Part shown: piece by piece, positions 5,172-8,002 of the stretch | Numbering within the stretch: the first letter of the stretch is position 1 | Layout of the letters: each line of letters begins with the position of its first letter | DNA from: Candidatus Bathyarchaeota archaeon | GTDB lineage: Archaea > Thermoproteota > Bathyarchaeia > Bathyarchaeales > Bathyarchaeaceae | Length of the DNA stretch: 8,002 nucleotides | Direction: 5' to 3' | Assembly (NCBI GenBank): GCA_029879825.1 | Contig: JAOUPL010000053.1 | Span: forward strand, 1-8,002 | Notes under the pieces: model-generated | What the model was told of the DNA's origin: nothing | Database searches by the model: none | The model's input: only the letters and a program-made list of their open reading frames with translations | Position numbers and translations under genes: made by a program

Positions 5172-5471
5172 ATAGTTTATTGCACTAAGTGTGGTACCAA
5201 AAATGAGGAAGATGCGGCGGGGTGTGTTAAGTGCGGAGCAAGTCTAGTCGCTCGTCCAGCTTGGGGACGCGAACGCAGGCGAGCAGAACAAGAATGTTTT
5301 GGGCTCCCGCATGGCGGCATGATAGCGGCACTAGTCATTGGCATAATAATAATACTTGCAGGGATATCCTCGCTGCCTGGAATAGAAATAGAATGGTGGC
5401 CATTCGTAATAATCATCTTTGGCATACTCATCGTCGCCGGGGCCTTGTACAGGTATAGCCGGAGATACTAA
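5172..5471 (+). CDS. Zinc-ribbon protein with two membrane helices, apparent ATA start
   Basis: The open frame gives 99 residues. A zinc ribbon comes first: YCTKCGTKNEEDA then CVKCGASL, two CxxC pairs that would bind one Zn. An Arg/Ala linker (GRERRRAEQE) and ECFGLPHGG follow. Next come a hydrophobic helix of about 20 residues (IAALVIGIIIILAGI), a short loop EIEWWP, and a second helix (FVIIIFGILIVAGAL) ending in RYSRRY. This is a recognisable archaeal zinc-ribbon membrane protein type; its partner and function are unknown. The oddity is the start. No ATG, GTG or TTG opens this frame before the zinc ribbon; ATA GTT TAT TGC stands where ATG GTT TAT TGC would be expected. Either AUA is used, or a 1-nt change shifted the frame from the ATG at 5165. 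GGTG at 5158-5161 is a possible SD. The next in-frame ATG lies after the zinc ribbon and would delete it. Confidence 0.78.
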   Translation: MVYCTKCGTKNEEDAAGCVKCGASLVARPAWGRERRRAEQECFGLPHGGMIAALVIGIIIILAGISSLPGIEIEWWPFVIIIFGILIVAGALYRYSRRY

Positions 5472-5475
5472 ACTA

Positions 5476-5491
5476 CCTTCCTTTTCTTTCT
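5476..5491 (+). terminator. Pyrimidine-rich terminator after the zinc-ribbon gene
   Basis: A pure C/T run (CCTTCCTTTTCTTTCT) starts 5 nt after the stop codon, as expected for T-rich archaeal termination. Confidence 0.4.
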
Positions 5492-5518
5492 ACAAATTCA
5501 CGCAAAACAAGTTAGACT

Positions 5519-5632
5519 TCATTTTCTAATTCTGTTTTCCAAGCTGTTTCGATTTTCTGCGCGCGCTTTACCTAGAGCACGTGCTATTGCTCTGCTAGCA
5601 CTAGCTTTTTCGGCAAGAATGAAATCTTTCAT
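5519..5632 (-). CDS. Doubtful 37-residue Ala/Arg-rich ORF behind the methyltransferase
   Basis: An ATG-started frame begins 9 nt after the methyltransferase stop and gives a 37-residue Ala-, Arg- and Lys-rich peptide (MKDFILAEKASASRAIARAL, then GKARAENRNSLENRIRK), which could form one basic helix. The only SD-like bases (GAAGAG) lie rather far upstream. A GCGCGCGC tract encodes the central Ala-Arg-Ala. The repeated GCT/AGC codons also make the DNA rich in short palindromes, such as AGCACGTGCT at 5576-5585, so hairpin-like features here have a dull explanation. No family was recognised. Confidence 0.22.
   Translation of the reverse strand: MKDFILAEKASASRAIARALGKARAENRNSLENRIRK
5559..5566. repeat. 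GCGCGCGC tract 4
   Basis: Fourth copy, in the convergent gap between the zinc-ribbon and methyltransferase genes, inside a doubtful minus-strand small ORF. Confidence 0.6.
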
Positions 5633-5641
5633 GTTAATTAA

Positions 5642-6235
5642 TTATCTCTTCGGAATATTTTTCCTTGCCAATAGAAAACGGAAAAGCTGTGGAATTCTGG
5701 AACCTAATTTTTGAACCGGGATAGGCAGGTTTCGCACAGGGAAGGAATACTCCCCTACACCCACAACATTATATCTCCTTTTTCGAAAGTCTGTCACCGT
5801 CCATCTGCAGAGATGCCGTTCATGCGGATTTTCATCAAAAGCAACGTTTGGGAAAAAGTGTGAAGGTGTACTAACAATAACAGTTTCAGCGATGCGTTCT
5901 AGCTCCGCTAATAACTTTTCACCCTCGTTTCTCGGAAGATGTTCAATCGTTTCTACGCACGTTGCCACTTCGAATTCTTTGTTACCGAAAGGTAAAGGAT
6001 TTTTTCCCAAATCTATAACATATAATTCGTCGTATAATTTGTAGCGTTTACAAAAGTTAATGTAGGGCTGCCAGACATCTAATCCTACAGTTCTTGAAGC
6101 GTTTCTATAAATACGCGTCAAAGCGCCAATTATACCTCTACCACACCCTGCGTCCACCAGAGACTCTACATCTGCGGGAATGAGGTCCATGAGGTTATTA
6201 AGAAAAGGATGAACCCACGTCCTTTCTGTTAACAA
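5642..6235 (-). CDS. Class I SAM-dependent methyltransferase (Methyltransf_11 type)
   Basis: A 197-residue Rossmann-fold methyltransferase. Motif I, LVDAGCGRG, at residues 26-34 binds SAM, and an acidic residue ends strand 2 in TVGLDVW. Motif IV and the following helix are FEVATCVETIEHLPRNEG, with the ETIEHL hallmark of Methyltransf_11 enzymes. VIVSTPSHFFP resembles the post-motif strand and loop of small-molecule or lipid methyltransferases, and the HERHLCRWTVTDF segment is typical of this group. The substrate cannot be told from sequence. Initiation appears to be at TTG 6235: a stop lies just upstream in frame, and the first in-frame ATG would remove residues before motif I. AGGTGA lies 11 nt upstream, a rather long spacing. 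A TATA-like AAAGTTAATATC, read on the minus strand near 6284-6295, gives a leader of about 30 nt. Confidence 0.87.
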   Translation of the reverse strand: MLTERTWVHPFLNNLMDLIPADVESLVDAGCGRGIIGALTRIYRNASRTVGLDVWQPYINFCKRYKLYDELYVIDLGKNPLPFGNKEFEVATCVETIEHLPRNEGEKLLAELERIAETVIVSTPSHFFPNVAFDENPHERHLCRWTVTDFRKRRYNVVGVGEYSFPVRNLPIPVQKLGSRIPQLFRFLLARKNIPKR

Positions 6236-6283
6236 AATACGTCAGCTCACCTAAACCTATAGGATAACTGTCATGCGCTGCGT

Positions 6284-6295
6284 GATATTAACTTT
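6284..6295 (-). promoter_or_regulatory. Possible TATA box of the methyltransferase gene
   Basis: AAAGTTAATATC on the minus strand lies about 50 nt before the TTG start. The predicted transcription start, near 6263, leaves the AGGTGA motif within the leader. Confidence 0.35.
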
Positions 6296-6400
6296 CTCTA
6301 TTCTTACGGAAAACCGCCTAGAACTTGATTGAATTGAACCGCCAAAGACGGAAGGCCACATAATTTCGAAAATCAACATCTCTTCTTGGAACGAATTCTT

Positions 6401-7177
6401 CTATGCGGGGAAGAGAAGACCTAGAGACCATATGAGAACTATTCCGAAAACGAACAAGATAAACTGAATCATGGATTTTCCGACGTTTTCTTCCTTTCGT
6501 ATCTCAGGGATCAATTCGGAGGCCGCGAGGTAAATGAAACCGCCTGCAGCTAGAGCGATAAGTAAACCAATGAAGTTCTCTGTGTGTATTGAAAGGTAGT
6601 TGGAAACAAAGACTCCGACAACGGCTGTTAATGCAGATAAGAAGTTAACGAACAGCGCTCTATATCGTGTAAGGCCACCATAGACCAAGACTCCGAAGTC
6701 TCCTATTTCTTGGGGCAGTTCGTGAAAGATTACGGCGATGGTGGTGGCTAATCCCACCGAAATGTTTATGAAAAAACTGGCGGCAATTATCATCCCGTCA
6801 ATGAGATTGTGGACTCCGTCTCCGATCACATTTAGATAAACAAACTTCTTGATGACCATCTTCTCTTCAACATCGGATTGGTTCCCGTGTACGTGTCCGT
6901 GGTACCAATAGATATTTCGTTCAAGGAAGAAAAACCCGAGGAAACCTATAGTAACATAAATAACAGTAACTGAAAGCTGTTCTTCTCCAAGGAATTCTAT
7001 GGCTTCCGGAAGTAAATCCAGATAGGCCGCGCCTAAGATGGACCCTGCTGAAAAGCTGAGAAGAACAAACAAGATTCTGTCTAGCGTAGACTCTTTTAGA
7101 GATATTGCGAAAACTCCAACCAATGACAAGAGGCTGACTACCGCGACGGCCAAGATCGCGTAAAGTAGATCAAACAA
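6401..7177 (-). CDS. ZIP family divalent metal transporter
   Basis: A 258-residue membrane protein that would move Zn(II), Fe(II) or related cations into the cytoplasm. Seven to eight hydrophobic segments are seen. A His-rich cytoplasmic-type loop, HGHVHG, lies at 93-98 between the third and fourth. The metal-path motifs are intact: HNLIDG at 123-128 in one helix and HELPQEIGD at 152-160 in the next, the paired signature of the ZupT/GufA-like ZIP group. Metal choice cannot be read reliably from sequence. Initiation is at TTG 7177, supported by TAGGAGA at 7185-7191 on the same strand, 7 nt upstream. The gene is divergent from a CDF efflux gene with 134 bp between them, an arrangement that suggests joint control of metal level. 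Confidence 0.92.
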   Translation of the reverse strand: MFDLLYAILAVAVVSLLSLVGVFAISLKESTLDRILFVLLSFSAGSILGAAYLDLLPEAIEFLGEEQLSVTVIYVTIGFLGFFFLERNIYWYHGHVHGNQSDVEEKMVIKKFVYLNVIGDGVHNLIDGMIIAASFFINISVGLATTIAVIFHELPQEIGDFGVLVYGGLTRYRALFVNFLSALTAVVGVFVSNYLSIHTENFIGLLIALAAGGFIYLAASELIPEIRKEENVGKSMIQFILFVFGIVLIWSLGLLFPA

Positions 7178-7184
7178 ATAGTCT

Positions 7185-7191
7185 TCTCCTA
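7185..7191 (-). promoter_or_regulatory. SD motif supporting the TTG start of the ZIP gene
   Basis: TAGGAGA on the minus strand lies 7 nt before TTG 7177. It makes this non-ATG start convincing. Confidence 0.6.
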
Positions 7192-7211
7192 CTTTATGTC
7201 AATAATTTGCT

Positions 7212-7270
7212 CAATGTAACTGTTCGTTAATTAATTTAATGGACACAATGTTAAGGTGTTTAAGTTTAAT
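7212..7270. promoter_or_regulatory. Divergent promoter region between ZIP and CDF genes
   Basis: Two AT-rich boxes face apart: ATTAAATTAATTAAC on the minus strand near 7227-7240 for the ZIP gene, and TTTAAGTTTAATA on the plus strand near 7258-7269 for the CDF gene. Two similar words, CAATGTAAC at 7212-7220 and CAATGTTAAG at 7246-7255, occur 34 bp apart in the same direction. They flank the ZIP promoter box and could be operator sites for a metal-responsive regulator. The boxes are plausible; the operator idea is speculative. Confidence 0.35.
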
Positions 7271-7311
7271 AGCGGCGGATAGAGAACCTATATCATGAGA
7301 GCGATGTCCTA

Positions 7312-8002
7312 ATGCACGAACACCTCCATCCACTAAGAGGCACAAGATACCTTGGAATAGCCCTAGGCATCACCATATCCTTCTTCATCGTTGAGCTAGT
7401 CGGAGGACTCCTAACAAACAGCTTGGCCCTCCTAACAGACGCTTGGCACATGCTAAACCATATCGTTGCCCTAGTCTTCGCCCTCATAGCCGCGTGGCTT
7501 GCCCTCCGACCTATCACGGTGAACAAAACCTACGGCTACTATCGTGCGGAGATTCTGGCGGCTTTTTTGAACGGCATCTTTTTGTGGGCGGTAGCGGTTT
7601 TCATCTTCTACCAAGCTATTCAGCGGATTCAAGAACCAGCTTCGGTAGAGAGTCTAAACATGCTGATTATTGCTGTTTTGGGTCTGATGGCCAACGGACT
7701 GGCTGCAGTTACCCTTTCAAGGTCAAAAGATGCGAGTCTAAACGTTAAAGGCGCGTTTCTACACGTCGTCGCCGACACCTTGGGATCAGTAGGGGCGATT
7801 TCCGCGGGGCTAATAATGCTTTTCACCAAATGGTATTTGGCAGATCCTTTGATCAGCATGATGATAGGCGTATTAATCTTCTACAGTTCCGGGAAACTCG
7901 TCCGAGACTCCCTGAACGTTCTCCTCGAAGGCGTCCCTTCCCACATCGACGCGAGTGCGCTAGAGCGCAGAATAGTTGAAGTGAAAGGTGTAAAAGACGT
8001 TC
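7312..8002 (+). CDS. Cation diffusion facilitator (CzcD/ZitB-like) metal efflux protein, 3' partial
   Basis: The first 230 residues are in the window; the frame is open at the end. The protein lines up along its length with the CzcD/ZitB/ZnT group, which exports Zn(II) and similar ions in exchange for protons. It has a short His-containing N-terminus (MHEHLHPLRG), the first helix with ELVGGLLTNSLAL, helix 2 with DAWHMLNH at 43-50, a YGYYRAEILAAF loop and helix 3, and helix 5 with HVVADTLGSVGAI at 151-163. The start of the cytoplasmic domain follows (LLEGVPSHID and onward). The helix 5 site keeps His151 and Asp155. In helix 2 the usual HxxxD reads His46-x-x-x-His50, so one canonical metal ligand is changed. 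The ATG at 7312 has no strong SD, and a five-codon ATG frame (7295-7312) ends on its first base. Confidence 0.93.
   Translation, partial: MHEHLHPLRGTRYLGIALGITISFFIVELVGGLLTNSLALLTDAWHMLNHIVALVFALIAAWLALRPITVNKTYGYYRAEILAAFLNGIFLWAVAVFIFYQAIQRIQEPASVESLNMLIIAVLGLMANGLAAVTLSRSKDASLNVKGAFLHVVADTLGSVGAISAGLIMLFTKWYLADPLISMMIGVLIFYSSGKLVRDSLNVLLEGVPSHIDASALERRIVEVKGVKDV

Noticed and set aside
5231..5458. 75-codon plus-strand frame with Arg/Ser/His-rich product
   Set aside because: It is an out-of-frame shadow of the zinc-ribbon membrane protein, whose own frame has CxxC pairs and membrane helices.
5574..5610. Hairpin terminator built from AGAGCA/TGCTCT and GCTAG/CTAGC followed by TTTTT
   Set aside because: The stems are short and one loop has only two bases. 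The short palindromes are explained by repeated Ala and Ser codons in the minus-strand small ORF, and the site is about 100 nt from the gene it would terminate.
6313..6351. Repeated ACCGCC words and a 5-bp hairpin downstream of the ZIP gene
   Set aside because: The repeats are too short to be meaningful, and the hairpin needs a G-U pair and lacks a T-run, so it is not supported as a terminator.
1..8002. CRISPR arrays, tRNA or rRNA genes, insertion sequences
   Set aside because: No regularly spaced repeats, tRNA T-arm and cloverleaf pattern, rRNA-like conserved stretches or transposase-like frames were found on either strand.

Overview
The window looks archaeal. Several genes have AT-rich, TATA-like boxes at a distance that fits an archaeal start. 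GTG and TTG start codons are used, Shine-Dalgarno (SD) motifs are of the GGAGGTGA type, and the gene families fit: a Dps-like ferritin, a short TrmO, a small winged-helix protein and a zinc-ribbon membrane protein. The protein style suggests Thermoproteota, perhaps a Bathyarchaeia-like anaerobe. That placement is an impression from the sequence, not a database result.

Layout. 67-564 (+) is a Dps-like/bacterioferritin-type diiron protein. At 677-780 lies what looks like a decayed fragment of a second ferritin-like gene. 792-2579 (+) encodes an unusual fusion: an N-terminal rubredoxin joined to a pyruvate oxidase/acetolactate synthase-type thiamine diphosphate (ThDP) enzyme. It is followed after 17 nt by trmO (2597-3079). 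The stretch 3080-3442 holds two overlapping doubtful small ORFs. 3443-4390 (+) is a thioredoxin reductase-like flavoprotein that keeps its CxxC but has lost the usual NADPH motifs. 4428-4706 (-) is a small winged-helix regulator, and 4923-5072 (+) a 49-residue protein with a near-perfect SD. 5172-5471 (+) is a zinc-ribbon, two-helix membrane protein with no normal start codon. 5642-6235 (-) is a SAM-dependent methyltransferase. 6401-7177 (-) is a ZIP metal transporter, divergent from a CDF metal efflux protein that starts at 7312 (+) and runs off the window end.

How the genes may work together. The left half reads as a redox and oxidative-stress neighbourhood: iron/peroxide handling by the ferritin, an oxidase-type enzyme with its own one-electron carrier, and a disulfide reductase. 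The right half carries metal homeostasis, with a ZIP and a CDF gene sharing a 134-bp divergent promoter region.

Most notable are the rubredoxin-ThDP enzyme fusion, the missing NADPH motifs in the TrxR-like protein, and four exact GCGCGCGC tracts. All four tracts lie outside the confidently assigned genes, in or next to doubtful small ORFs or in intergenic DNA. The apparent AUA start of the zinc-ribbon gene is also worth a look.
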